Below are positions 1 through 8,511 of a stretch of 64,000 nt of DNA, in pieces. A model generated the notes under the pieces. The model worked only from the letters and a program-made list of their open reading frames with translations, was not told the origin of the DNA and ran no database searches. Origin of the DNA: UJ101 sp965262705 (lineage in GTDB: Bacteria; Bacteroidota; Bacteroidia; Flavobacteriales; UJ101). The stretch is from the NCBI GenBank assembly GCA_965262705.1, contig OZ253556.1, positions 806,001 to 870,000 of the forward strand. Reading direction: 5' to 3'. Both the position numbers and the translations under genes were made by a program. The first letter of the stretch is position 1, and each line of letters begins with the position of its first letter.

Positions 1-97
1 AGTCCCGTTTGCGTTGCTCTGCTCCCACATACAAAATTGATACATCTTCTACCCAATCTATCAACAGCAATCCATATCCAACCGTAATCTTTTTATT
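1..97 (-). pseudogene. IS1-family transposase fragment
   Basis: Read on the minus strand this piece encodes about 30 residues (KDYGWIWIAVDRLGRR, then a GSRATQTG motif). They match the middle of the IS1-like transposase found at 29.8-30.6 kb in this window. It is cut by the window edge on one side and by an IS5 remnant on the other. Unlike the 30-kb copy, the reading frame is continuous across the A-run here, which shows the ancestral frame. It is a diverged second copy of the same IS1-type element and cannot make a functional protein. Confidence 0.6.
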
Positions 98-107
98 ATG
101 TTTATTT

Positions 108-625
108 TAAGATGAAGAGGGTTTATTACTTGGGGTAGTAACAACGAAAGCAAGTGTAAACGAGGTGAGTAATTTATAGGAGGTTTTAGCGTCTGCAGAC
201 CTGCCATCGGGTATTCCCTTAAAAGGGGATAAGAACTATCAACCAGATAGAAATGCAAGTTTGTTAAACAAGAGAAAGTTGAAGAGTCATATACTAAAAA
301 AAGCGAAAAGCCATTAACCGATTATCAGAAGAAGTTCAATAAACGAATAGGGGAAACAAGATTTAAAAAGGTTACTGAGTTTATCGAAGTATAGAACGCA
401 CATTTGGAAGTATAAAGCGATGGTTTTCACGCGGGAAGGCAAGATATAGAGGGATAGCAAAGATGCATACGCAAAACCTGATGGAGGCGATAAATTATAA
501 TTTATATCAGGTTCCGTGGATTCTTGCGTCTAATTGTAAAAATTAAGAGAATTGTAAGTCATCAAATCAAGATAAAGCAAAAAAAAGTCCTTTAATGTTT
601 CAAAAAAGAGCTAAAAATAAAAAAA
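108..625 (+). mobile_element. IS5-family element remnant (3' half)
   Basis: Degenerate plus-strand copy of the C-terminal half of the IS5-family transposase that is intact at 21.4-22.4 kb. Recognisable blocks are GLVLGVV-TKASVNE, LASADLPSGIPLKGDK, RTFGSIKRWFS and KMHTQNLMEA. It carries stops and frameshifts, plus a short insertion near 370-390 (ggttactgagtttatcgaag) of the same palindromic family found nested in many MITEs here. The tail after the transposase (about 545-625) matches the tail of another fragment at 55.74-55.82 kb, so these two belong to one sub-variant. Non-functional. The stretch 626-735 shows nothing recognisable. Confidence 0.7.
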
Positions 626-735
626 AGTTTATCAGAATATCCAAAAAATAGCTAACGAAAACACCATCTTAAAAAAACATTAAGTTTTGCAATGCCCTAT
701 TTGTTATGTTTTTGCACATATTCTACAAAAGTCTC

Positions 736-762
736 ACTTTTATTATTAATTCTTTACTTTTG
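736..762 (+). promoter_or_regulatory. putative rfbB promoter
   Basis: TACTTTTG at 755-762 fits the Bacteroidota -7 consensus TAnnTTTG and lies about 85 bp before the rfbB start. The upstream -33 element is poor. Call rests on the -7 match and position only. Confidence 0.35.
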
Positions 763-847
763 TAGTTGACCCCTAAATGGGTTTACTATTTGGATTTAAA
801 TATTAGCGTACAGTTGAAAACAAATTAATGATTGAATAATAATCTTA

Positions 848-1879
848 ATGAAAAAAATTCTTATTACGGGCGGCGCGGGTTTTATCGGAAGTCATGTTGT
901 ACGGTACTTTAGCCATCATTATCCTAAGTATCATATTTATAACTTAGATGCGCTGACTTATGCCGGTAATTTAGAAAACATAACAGACCTTAAATCGAAA
1001 AAAAATTACACCTTTCTAAAGGCTGATATAAGGGATTCGAGGGTAGTTGATGAAATTTTTGAAAAATATCAATTTGATAGTATTATTCATCTCGCAGCTG
1101 AAAGCCATGTTGATCGCTCGCTTACGAATCCGAATCTATTTGTCGAGACCAATGTGATAGGAACAATTAATTTGATGAATTCGGCAAAAAGAATTTGGAA
1201 AAATGGTCTTGAAGGAAAATTATTTTATCATATTTCTACGGATGAGGTCTATGGTTCAGCAGATGGTGCAAGTCTTTTTACAGAGAAGACTTCTTATAAT
1301 CCACAATCGCCTTATGCAGCTTCAAAAGCAGCTGCTGACCATCTTGTCAGAGCCTACCACAATACCTATAAACTGCCAATAAAAATCTCTAATTGCTCGA
1401 ACAACTACGGACCTAATCAATTCCCTGAGAAGTTAATCCCGCTTTGCATTCATAATATTTTACAAGGTAAGCCCCTACCCATTTACGGTGATGGAAATTT
1501 TGTACGGGACTGGCTTTATGTGATAGATCATGTACAAGCCATAGATATTATTTTCCATCGTGGAAGCATTGGCGAAACCTACAATATCGGGGGAGATAAT
1601 CAATGGAAAAATATTGACTTAGTTAAACTTTTATGTACGATTTTAGATAAAAAATTAGGAAGAAAGAGTGGGACGTTCCAACAACTGATTACCTTTGTTA
1701 AAGACCGGCCGGGGCATGATCGGCGGTATGCTATTGACGCTGCGAAGTTGAAAACGGAATTGAATTGGCAACCCTCTATAAATTTAGAAGAAGGACTAGA
1801 AAGGACAGTGCAATGGCATTTAGGGTATAAAAAGGGGCTCAGCACAGGTAAAGGGATAAGGGAAAACCAAATTAAATAA
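848..1879 (+). CDS. rfbB: dTDP-glucose 4,6-dehydratase
   Basis: 343 aa, the usual length for RfbB/RmlB. It converts dTDP-glucose to dTDP-4-keto-6-deoxyglucose, the second step of dTDP-L-rhamnose and related deoxysugar synthesis in the cytoplasm. Visible motifs are the N-terminal Rossmann glycine loop GGAGFIGSH (about residues 8-16), HLAAESHVDRS, the STDEVYG block, the catalytic YxxxK (YAASK), NCSNNYGP, and the C-terminal IDHVQAI and RPGHDRRYAID blocks. It is the first gene of a short surface-polysaccharide cluster. A GmrSD-like gene follows after 9 nt and then rfbA, so the two sugar-nucleotide genes are split by an unrelated gene. Confidence 0.95.
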   Translation: MKKILITGGAGFIGSHVVRYFSHHYPKYHIYNLDALTYAGNLENITDLKSKKNYTFLKADIRDSRVVDEIFEKYQFDSIIHLAAESHVDRSLTNPNLFVETNVIGTINLMNSAKRIWKNGLEGKLFYHISTDEVYGSADGASLFTEKTSYNPQSPYAASKAAADHLVRAYHNTYKLPIKISNCSNNYGPNQFPEKLIPLCIHNILQGKPLPIYGDGNFVRDWLYVIDHVQAIDIIFHRGSIGETYNIGGDNQWKNIDLVKLLCTILDKKLGRKSGTFQQLITFVKDRPGHDRRYAIDAAKLKTELNWQPSINLEEGLERTVQWHLGYKKGLSTGKGIRENQIK

Positions 1880-1888
1880 GATTAAAAT

Positions 1889-3580
1889 ATGAAAGGAATA
1901 GAAAATACCTCAAATGATACCTATCGTAAATTAATGGGGAATGGGTTGCGATATGAAGTGCCTAAATTTCAGAGGGATTATAGTTGGCAAGATGAACATT
2001 GGGATGATCTATGGCAAGATATGCTTTTGCTGTGGAATAAGGAAGAAGAAGAGCATTATATGGGCTATTTAGTTCTTCAGACAACCGATAAGAAAAAATT
2101 TACTGTCATTGATGGGCAGCAAAGGCTTGCCACTTTAAGTATCGTAATACTCGGAGTACTAAAACTATTAACGAAATGGATTGGAGAAGGAATTGAGAAA
2201 GAAGATAATAAAATCCGGTTGGATGCCTATCGTAATGCGTATATAGGAACGCTGGATACGGTTACGTTAATCTCAGATAATAAATTAAAGCTCAATAGAA
2301 CCGGCGATGATTACTACCGTAATAATCTGGTTTTATTGAAAGAATTGCCCTTGCGAAATACCAATGTATCCGAAAAAGGGATGAGAAGTTGTTTCTTATG
2401 GTTCTATAAGAAACTTTCTAGAAAATTTCAAACAGGAACAGCCTTAGCGGAGTTTGTAGAAAGCATTGTAGATAAACTTTTTTTCACCGTAATCACCGTT
2501 ACCGATGAAATTAATGCCTTTAAAGTTTTTGAGACGCTCAATGCCAGAGGTATTCAACTTTCATCCTCAGATTTATTAAAAAATTATCTTTTTTCCAAGG
2601 TAGATATAGCAACTGATACCTCTAAAAATGAAATTGAGGAATTGGAAAAATTATGGAGTCGAATCATCGGAAAATTAGGAAGTGGAAAATTCGAGGATTA
2701 TTTGCGCTATTATTGGAATAGTAAAAATAAGACGGTAAGAAAAAATCAACTGTATAGAACCGTCCGAAACTCCATTACAGATAAAAAAGCAGCATTTGAA
2801 TTAGTTAGAAAACTTGACGACACTGCCGACTTATTTATGGCAATACAAGATCCTCAAAGCAGCTATTGGGATGATTCAACTGAAATAAGAAAACAGTTAA
2901 ATGATTTAAAGCGTTTTAGAATTAAACAAGCCTATTCTTTGTTAATGGCTGGCTATAAAAACTTGGATCATAACTTATCATTCCAAAAACTGGTAAAAGC
3001 GATAAGTATTATATCCTTTAGATACAATGTTATCGGAGGGTTAAACCCTAATGACCAAGAAGAGGTCTACAATAAAACGGCAAATAGTATCTATAAAAAT
3101 AAAAGATTTGAAATTAAAGACCTCCAGCCGGTCTATGTTTCTGATAAGAGTTTCCAAGATGCTTTTTCTAATAAACCATTTAAAAGCAACTCTAATAATC
3201 ATAAAATCGTAAAGTATATTTTAGCGAAAATTGAACAATATGAATTTAATAATGAAATTAATATTGAAAGCGACAATTATACTATAGAACATATTTTACC
3301 GAAAAGTACTGACGAATCATGGGGAGATTTTTCTGATGAACAAATTAATCGATCTGTTTACAGATTAGGAAATCTTACCTTGCTTGAAAAAAAATTAAAC
3401 AGAGAAGCCGGTGTATTAAGCTATGAGGATAAAAAAATGTTCTTTGAGAAATCGAATTGTAATTTGACAAAAAATATTCCTGAGCACTACGAAACTTGGA
3501 CAGAAGAGAAAATTGTCGCCCGACAAAAGGAACTTGCCAAGGCAGCAAAATCAATTTGGAAAATACAAGATTTAGCGTAG
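1889..3580 (+). CDS. DUF262/DUF1524 protein, GmrSD-like (putative defence nuclease)
   Basis: 563 aa. The N-terminal DUF262 (ParB/GmrS-like) part shows VPKFQRDYSW (residues 24-33) and the hallmark DGQQRL (75-80). The C-terminal DUF1524 HNH-like part shows IEHILPKS (about 466-473) followed by YRLGNLTLLEKKLN. This architecture is that of single-chain GmrSD-type proteins, which in characterised cases are NTP-dependent type IV endonucleases against modified phage DNA; other family members have no known role. It starts 9 nt after rfbB and ends 50 nt before rfbA, in the same direction, so it is probably co-transcribed with the polysaccharide genes. Its activity and substrate are inference. Confidence 0.8.
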   Translation: MKGIENTSNDTYRKLMGNGLRYEVPKFQRDYSWQDEHWDDLWQDMLLLWNKEEEEHYMGYLVLQTTDKKKFTVIDGQQRLATLSIVILGVLKLLTKWIGEGIEKEDNKIRLDAYRNAYIGTLDTVTLISDNKLKLNRTGDDYYRNNLVLLKELPLRNTNVSEKGMRSCFLWFYKKLSRKFQTGTALAEFVESIVDKLFFTVITVTDEINAFKVFETLNARGIQLSSSDLLKNYLFSKVDIATDTSKNEIEELEKLWSRIIGKLGSGKFEDYLRYYWNSKNKTVRKNQLYRTVRNSITDKKAAFELVRKLDDTADLFMAIQDPQSSYWDDSTEIRKQLNDLKRFRIKQAYSLLMAGYKNLDHNLSFQKLVKAISIISFRYNVIGGLNPNDQEEVYNKTANSIYKNKRFEIKDLQPVYVSDKSFQDAFSNKPFKSNSNNHKIVKYILAKIEQYEFNNEINIESDNYTIEHILPKSTDESWGDFSDEQINRSVYRLGNLTLLEKKLNREAGVLSYEDKKMFFEKSNCNLTKNIPEHYETWTEEKIVARQKELAKAAKSIWKIQDLA

Positions 3581-3630
3581 GCTTTAGTATTGATAAGTAA
3601 TAAGGTATCAATGATAATATAAACAAAAAA

Positions 3631-4506
3631 ATGAAAGGAATTATTTTAGCCGGAGGTTCAGGAACGCGTCTTTATCCGCTTACAATTGCGCTGAGCAAAC
3701 AACTTATGCCGGTATATGATAAACCTTTAATTTATTATCCCTTATCGATTTTACTGTTAGCTGGAATTCGTGAAATATTGATTATTACTACCTTGCGAGA
3801 TCAAGCAGCATTTAAAATATTATTGGGTAATGGAACACAGATTGGCTGCCGATTGGAATATCAAATACAAGAAAAACCGGAGGGCTTAGCACAGGCTTTT
3901 GTACTGGGAGAAAAATTTATTGGGACAGATTCAGTGGCATTAGTGTTGGGCGACAATGTTTTTTACGGTGCCGGTATGCCCAGTTTATTAAAAAAAATAG
4001 TCGCTTGCGGCGAACCTACTATTTTTGCTTATCATGTATCTAATCCAGAGCGCTATGGCGTGGTGTGTTTTGAAAAAGATAGAGAGAATGATTGTAAAGT
4101 TATCTCGTTGGAGGAAAAGCCAATAAATCCAAAATCAAATTTTGCGGTACCGGGGTTATATTTTTATGATAATGAAGTGATTAAAATTGCAAAAAGCATT
4201 AAACCAAGCGCACGAGGAGAATATGAAATTACAGATGTAAATAAAGTTTATTTAGCACAGGGGAAGTTAAAAGTGGCTTTTCTGGGCAGAGGTACTGCCT
4301 GGTTAGACACCGGGACTTTCGATTCGTTGCATGAGGCTTCGGAATTTGTTAAAGTCATTGAAAAGCGGCAAGGAGTAAAAATAAGCTGCATAGAAGAAAT
4401 TGCTTATCATTACGGCTACATTAATGAAGAAGAATTGCTAAAAACTGCACAAAAATATGGGAAAAGCAGCTACGGCTTATATTTGAAAAGCCTAGTTAAA
4501 ATGTAA
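3631..4506 (+). CDS. rfbA: glucose-1-phosphate thymidylyltransferase
   Basis: 291 aa, typical for RmlA/RfbA. It makes dTDP-glucose from glucose-1-phosphate and dTTP, the step before RfbB. Seen in the sequence: the nucleotide-binding signature at the N-terminus (KGIILAGGSGTRLYPLT, residues 2-18), KQLMPVYDKPLIYYPLS, the LGDNVFYG block, EEKP, the GLYFYDN strand and WLDTGTFDSL near the C-terminus. Downstream, 26 nt after the stop, a glycosyltransferase begins but is destroyed by a MITE after about 22 codons. The polysaccharide cluster is therefore cut short on this side. Confidence 0.95.
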   Translation: MKGIILAGGSGTRLYPLTIALSKQLMPVYDKPLIYYPLSILLLAGIREILIITTLRDQAAFKILLGNGTQIGCRLEYQIQEKPEGLAQAFVLGEKFIGTDSVALVLGDNVFYGAGMPSLLKKIVACGEPTIFAYHVSNPERYGVVCFEKDRENDCKVISLEEKPINPKSNFAVPGLYFYDNEVIKIAKSIKPSARGEYEITDVNKVYLAQGKLKVAFLGRGTAWLDTGTFDSLHEASEFVKVIEKRQGVKISCIEEIAYHYGYINEEELLKTAQKYGKSSYGLYLKSLVKM

Positions 4507-4532
4507 AATAATCAAATTAATGATTGAGAAAA

Positions 4533-4598
4533 CATGAAAATATTACAAATAATACCCACCCTAGGGAGCGGCGGCGCTGAGCGATTTGTAGTAGATGT
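4533..4598 (+). pseudogene. GT4 glycosyltransferase N-terminal stub
   Basis: An ATG at 4533 opens MKILQIIPTLGSGGAERFVV, the typical first strand and glycine-rich loop of a GT4-family glycosyltransferase. After about 22 codons the frame runs into a MITE end (gagaccgttgcag at 4599) and stops 5 codons later. The rest of the gene is missing, so the MITE is associated with a deletion. It follows rfbA in the same orientation and was presumably the next gene of the polysaccharide cluster. Confidence 0.7.
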
Positions 4599-4665
4599 GA
4601 GACCGTTGCAGAACACGTAAAAAAGTATGAAAAAGAAAGCATTTAGCTTCAAACTATTTCTTTCT
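4599..4665 (+). mobile_element. MITE fragment (left end)
   Basis: First about 67 bp of the common MITE: the terminal gagaccgttgcag followed by the aaaaagaaagcatttagcttc block. The right half is absent and the sequence turns into the nth 3' flank. It marks the breakpoint that truncated the glycosyltransferase. Confidence 0.65.
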
Positions 4666-4710
4666 CGAATCTTTTCAGATTTTGAATTGAGTTCTCTATG
4701 GTGCAAAATT

Positions 4711-5358
4711 CTAGATAGCCCCCTTTTTAAGCACCTCTTTTCTTCCAATTGAGCGGGTAATGAAATCTTTTGTCAATTTCATGTTACGTGCCGGTGAGTA
4801 TTCACGCCCGTAATAAATAATCTGAAGATGCAATTTATTCCATAAACGCTTTGGGAATAAGCGTTTAGCATCTTTTTCGGTTTGCACTACATTTTTCCCA
4901 TTAGATAATCCCCAACGCCACATTAATCGATGAATATGCGTGTCTACAGGAAAAGCTTGAAATCCAAAAGCCTGACTCATTACTACTGAAGCCGTTTTAT
5001 GCCCAACTCCTGGCAATGCCTCTAACTCCTCATAAGTTTTCGGCACTTTTCCTTCATGCTTTTCAATTAAAATCTCGGATAATTTTAAAATATTTTTAGC
5101 CTTAGTTGTAGATAAACCAATTTCCTTGATGTATTCTTTAATTTCTTCCCAACTCATTTTTATCATTAAATAAGGCGTATCTGCCCGTTGAAATAAGACC
5201 GGTGTTACCTGATTTACCTTCTTATCCGTTGTTTGCGCTGAAAGTAATACCGATAATAACAAGGTATAAGGCGAATAATGGTCTAAAGGAATTGGTGTTT
5301 TAGGATAACACTTTTCCAATGATTCAATAATAAATTTAACTTTATCTTGCTTTTTCAT
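4711..5358 (-). CDS. nth: endonuclease III-like DNA glycosylase/AP lyase
   Basis: 215 aa, Nth family of base-excision repair (oxidised pyrimidines). The helix-hairpin-helix is LPGVGHKTAS, carrying the catalytic lysine. The catalytic aspartate is in VDTHIHRL, and LLSAQTTDKKVN is the N-terminal motif. The usual C-terminal four-cysteine [4Fe-4S] loop is not there: after GREYSPAR the chain continues to residue 215 with no cysteine. Cluster-less Nth proteins occur in some lineages, so this may be ancestral rather than damage. The start is the ATG at 5358. The gene faces the rfb cluster, and its 3' end lies next to a MITE relic. Confidence 0.9.
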   Translation of the reverse strand: MKKQDKVKFIIESLEKCYPKTPIPLDHYSPYTLLLSVLLSAQTTDKKVNQVTPVLFQRADTPYLMIKMSWEEIKEYIKEIGLSTTKAKNILKLSEILIEKHEGKVPKTYEELEALPGVGHKTASVVMSQAFGFQAFPVDTHIHRLMWRWGLSNGKNVVQTEKDAKRLFPKRLWNKLHLQIIYYGREYSPARNMKLTKDFITRSIGRKEVLKKGAI

Positions 5359-5892
5359 AGAGCAAAAGTAATCAAAGCTACAAGATTTATTTCTTTAAAA
5401 AATTTATTTGAGATCTTAACCGTTGTAAAAAGCACTATAACAACTGTAAGTAATTGCAATACAATAAAAAATTTGATAGGTTATTTTTGTATATTTGGTT
5501 TTTTATTAAAAAAACCTATCATTTTTTTTCATAGGTTTTTTGTGCATTTGGAATTAACCAATTTTCTTTTTTAAGAATTTTTAAGAAGGTAAACTGTTAA
5601 AAAAATTAACACTTTCTCACCTTCTTTTTCTCTCCTTATTCTTTTCCGCTGCATACAAGCGAAACGCACGATTGCGACGACAAAGCCTTTCTTTTACTGC
5701 CATAATGACAAAGGTAATAAATGTTGGCGGAAAAGTGAAAAATAAGCGCAAATGCAATCCATTGTAGCCGGTCAATAATCAACTATAATCTTTTATGACT
5801 TTTTCTAACTCTTGCATTTCCATTTTTAATTTTTCAAATTCTGAAATATCAAAATTAGACTTTTCATATTTTTTTTTCTTCCTTCTTTCTGT
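5359..5892. other. intergenic stretch with no clear gene
   Basis: About 530 bp between nth and an IS3 relic. It holds a hairpin (5508-5541). On the minus strand around 5780-5885 there is a short lysine/glutamate-rich open frame (ending SEFEKLKMEMQELEKVIKDYS) that looks like a coiled-coil tail of a lost gene. Nothing else is supported. Confidence 0.4.
5508..5541. terminator. possible hairpin terminator
   Basis: AAAAAACCTAT and ATAGGTTTTTT form an 11-bp inverted repeat with a T-rich loop, U-rich on either strand. No intact gene ends here now, so it may be a relic. Confidence 0.4.
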
Positions 5893-6575
5893 GATCCCCC
5901 CTAAATTAGCTACGTTCTAATTTATACAAATTTCATTATTTTTTATGTTTTCAAATATGGAAAAGCTAGCTTTTCCATATCTCGCTGAAAATTCTACAGG
6001 TGTCAGATCCCCTGCCTCATGAGGTGTTTTATTATTGTCATGTTCTATCCATTGTTCGGTCAATATTTTTACTTGCTCTAAGCAAGAGAAGTTATCGGCA
6101 TTGCGTATTTCTTCTCTATAGCTTCGGTTAAATCGTTCTATAAAACTATTTTGAACCGGTTTTCCCGGCTGGATATAACATATTTTGATATCATTGCGCT
6201 CACACCAATCAATCTTGGAAGTAAATACTAGTAAACTCAAGTCCATTATCTACTCGTATCCGCGCTGGCTTACCCCTGTATTCAATGAGTTTATCGAGTT
6301 CTCGAGTTACTCTTGCGCTGGCAATGGATACATCAACAGTAATCCAAAGACCTTCTCGATTAAAATCGTCTATGATATTAAGTATCCTAAAACTTTTACC
6401 ATTCACAATTGAGGGTAGAATATCCAAATGATAGTCTATGATATTAAGTGTCCTAAAACTTTTACCCGTAGGAAACGATCCTGCATAAAAGCAATACTCA
6501 ACACAATATTAGTATCTATAGGCAGTGTCAAAGGTCTTTTAACACGCTCTAAAATGCGTCACTTACGTCTTCTTC
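5893..6575 (-). mobile_element. IS3-family element remnant (transposase orfB 3' part)
   Basis: Minus-strand relic of an IS3-family orfB (rve integrase core). Blocks seen across two frames are VNGKSFRILNIIDDFNREGLW, RVTRELDKLIEYRGKPARIRVDNGLEFTS, then SFIERFNRSYREEIRNAD and EQWIEHDNNKTPHEA. A frameshift lies near 6210-6246, and a 32-bp segment near 6370-6400 is repeated near 6435-6465. The 5' part of the element is missing. A nearly identical damaged copy lies at 35.0-35.7 kb, and a 60-bp end piece is at 62.36-62.42 kb. Confidence 0.8.
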
Positions 6576-6581
6576 TAATGT

Positions 6582-6771
6582 GAGACCGTTGCAGAACACA
6601 TAGAAAAGTATGAAAAAGAAAGCATTTAGCTTCAAACTGCTTCCTTCTCAAAAAATTAAAATCCTCCACACCCAGGAGGTTGCTCCGGGGTTTAATTTTT
6701 ATCGGGCGTTGCATTTCGGCAAACTCAATACAAGCATTTTTTTGCTATAGTGCTTTTTGCAACGGGGTCTA
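6582..6771 (+). mobile_element. MITE copy (full length, about 190 bp)
   Basis: Ends are gagaccgttgcag and ttgcaacggggtc, imperfect inverted repeats related to the IS5 TIR. The interior has the common blocks (aaagaaagcatttagcttc; ggttgctccggggtttaat; tttttgctatagtgctttt). It lies 14 nt downstream of the mgtE stop. Confidence 0.75.
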
Positions 6772-6784
6772 TTTTTCCGTCACA

Positions 6785-8107
6785 TTATAAAAGTTTTCCA
6801 CTCAGAAGCAATGTCGCTATGGTAAAATAAATGATTAAGCCGGTTACATCTACCACCGTAGCTACAAATGGCGCAGAAGAAGTAGCGGGGTCTAGTTTGA
6901 TTTTTTTTAAGATAAACGGAATCATGCTGCCAGAGAGCGTACCCCAAAGTACTACACCAACTAAAGAGAAGGCTACTGCAAGACCGATAAAAATCCAGTG
7001 AACTCCGTAATGATAAAACCCAAGTGCCTGCCAAAAGAAAATTCTAAGAAATCCTATAATGCCCAATATAATTCCAAGAAAAAGTCCTGAAAGAATTTCT
7101 TTCCTCATGACTAACCACCAATCCCTTAAGCCAATTTCATTGAGCGCCATGGCACGAATAATAAGAGTAGCTGCCTGCGAACCGCTGTTGCCTCCACTTG
7201 AAATAATAAGCGGAACAAACAGCGTTAAGACTACTGCTTTGGCTAATTCATCTTCATAATAAGCCATTGCGCTGGCAGTAAACATTTCACTCACGAATAA
7301 AATGACCAGCCAGCCGGCGCGTTTTCTTACCATTTTAATCAATGTAGTATCGGCGTAAGGCAGATCTAGCGTTTCTACTCCTCCGAACTTTTGAATGTCT
7401 TCTGTATTTTGTTTTTCAATCTCATCGAACATATCATCAAAAGTTACAATTCCTACCAAGATACCATTTTCAGAGACTACGGGTAAAGCTGCGCGATCAT
7501 ATTTTTTAAAAGCAGATATAGCCTCTTCTCTGCTCTGCTTGGTTTTTAAAGCAATGAATTGGAAATCCATTAGATTTTTTAACTCAGTATCGGTTTCCGC
7601 CATAAGCAAGTTGCCGATTTTAATATCATCAATAAGCCTTTGATTTTCGTCAACGACATAGATAAAATTTAGTGTTTCGGCTTTTGTACCATATCTTTTA
7701 ATATAATAAAGTGTTTCTTTTACCGTTCGATTTTGCTTTGACTGAATGTAATGAGGCGTCATAAGGCGCCCTACCGAATTTTCTTCGTATCCGATAAGGG
7801 TTAGCGCAATTTTTCGCTCTTCGGCAGAAAGTAAATTGATAATGTCTTTGATTAATAAATCAGGGAAATCTTCAAAGAGTTCGGTACGATCGTCAGGGGG
7901 CATATTTTCGAGTACTTGTGCAATTTCTTTATTGCCCAGTTTTTTCAAAAGATCGGCTTTTTGATCTTTTTCTAAAAGTGTAAATACTTCTGATTGAACT
8001 CTCCCTGAAAGCGAAAGAAACGTCATGATTCGATCATGCGCATTCATTCCTTCTATCTTATCGGCAATGCTCCGGGATTGCTCGTCAATAAATTCTTCCC
8101 GTTCCAT
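6785..8107 (-). CDS. mgtE: magnesium transporter MgtE
   Basis: About 440 aa, usual MgtE length. An N-terminal superhelical domain (ENMPPDDRTELFEDFP) is followed by a CBS pair (MTPHYIQ; ALPVVSENGILVGIVTFDDM) and five membrane segments at the C-terminus containing SGGNSGSQAATLIIRAMA, the Mg2+-pore signature. It is an inner-membrane, Mg2+-gated Mg2+ channel. A TTG seven codons upstream (8128) could extend it to 447 aa; the ATG at 8107 is preferred. A MITE lies just downstream and another lies upstream at 8267. Confidence 0.95.
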   Translation of the reverse strand: MEREEFIDEQSRSIADKIEGMNAHDRIMTFLSLSGRVQSEVFTLLEKDQKADLLKKLGNKEIAQVLENMPPDDRTELFEDFPDLLIKDIINLLSAEERKIALTLIGYEENSVGRLMTPHYIQSKQNRTVKETLYYIKRYGTKAETLNFIYVVDENQRLIDDIKIGNLLMAETDTELKNLMDFQFIALKTKQSREEAISAFKKYDRAALPVVSENGILVGIVTFDDMFDEIEKQNTEDIQKFGGVETLDLPYADTTLIKMVRKRAGWLVILFVSEMFTASAMAYYEDELAKAVVLTLFVPLIISSGGNSGSQAATLIIRAMALNEIGLRDWWLVMRKEILSGLFLGIILGIIGFLRIFFWQALGFYHYGVHWIFIGLAVAFSLVGVVLWGTLSGSMIPFILKKIKLDPATSSAPFVATVVDVTGLIIYFTIATLLLSGKLL

Positions 8108-8266
8108 TTCGCTTAAAATTTTTGGCAAGCAAATTTAATTTAAAAAACACTTATGGAAAAAATAACTTTATTTAAAGATTACAATTAAAAGCCCTTTACA
8201 CATAAAAGATTTGATATTATCTTCATAATAAAAGGCATAATCTGTTTTTCCCTCATCCTAAAAGTT

Positions 8267-8505
8267 GAGACCGTTGCAGAACACATAAAAAGGGATGAAA
8301 AAGAAAGCATTTAGCTTGCGCTGACTTGCAGTTCGCTTCAAACTGCTTCCTTACTTCTACAGGCTCAGTAATCATCTCAAAGCTTCGACAGGGGATTACT
8401 GCATCTCGACAGGCTTGATAACCGCTTGTCGAAGTGCTCAATACAAGCATTTTTTTGTTAGAGTGCATTTCGACAAACTCAATACAAGCTTTTTGCAACG
8501 GTCTC
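8267..8505 (+). mobile_element. MITE copy with nested palindromic repeat
   Basis: Ends gagaccgttgcag and ttgcaacggtctc form the terminal inverted repeat. The middle (about 8345-8450) carries several tcgacaggct / cttgtcgaagtg segments, a separate palindromic repeat nested inside the MITE. It lies between the mgtE start and the phosphate transporter stop. Confidence 0.8.
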
Positions 8506-8511
8506 AAGTAG

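Noticed and set aside
4512..4748. 78-aa ORF overlapping the nth end and MITE
   Set aside because: It crosses a MITE and the glycosyltransferase stub on the opposite strand, with no family features.
5347..5574. 75-aa plus-strand ORF upstream of nth
   Set aside because: Low-complexity AT-rich frame through the hairpin; no start context or homology visible.
8253..8507. 84-aa ORF within a MITE
   Set aside because: Entirely inside the non-coding MITE with nested palindromes.
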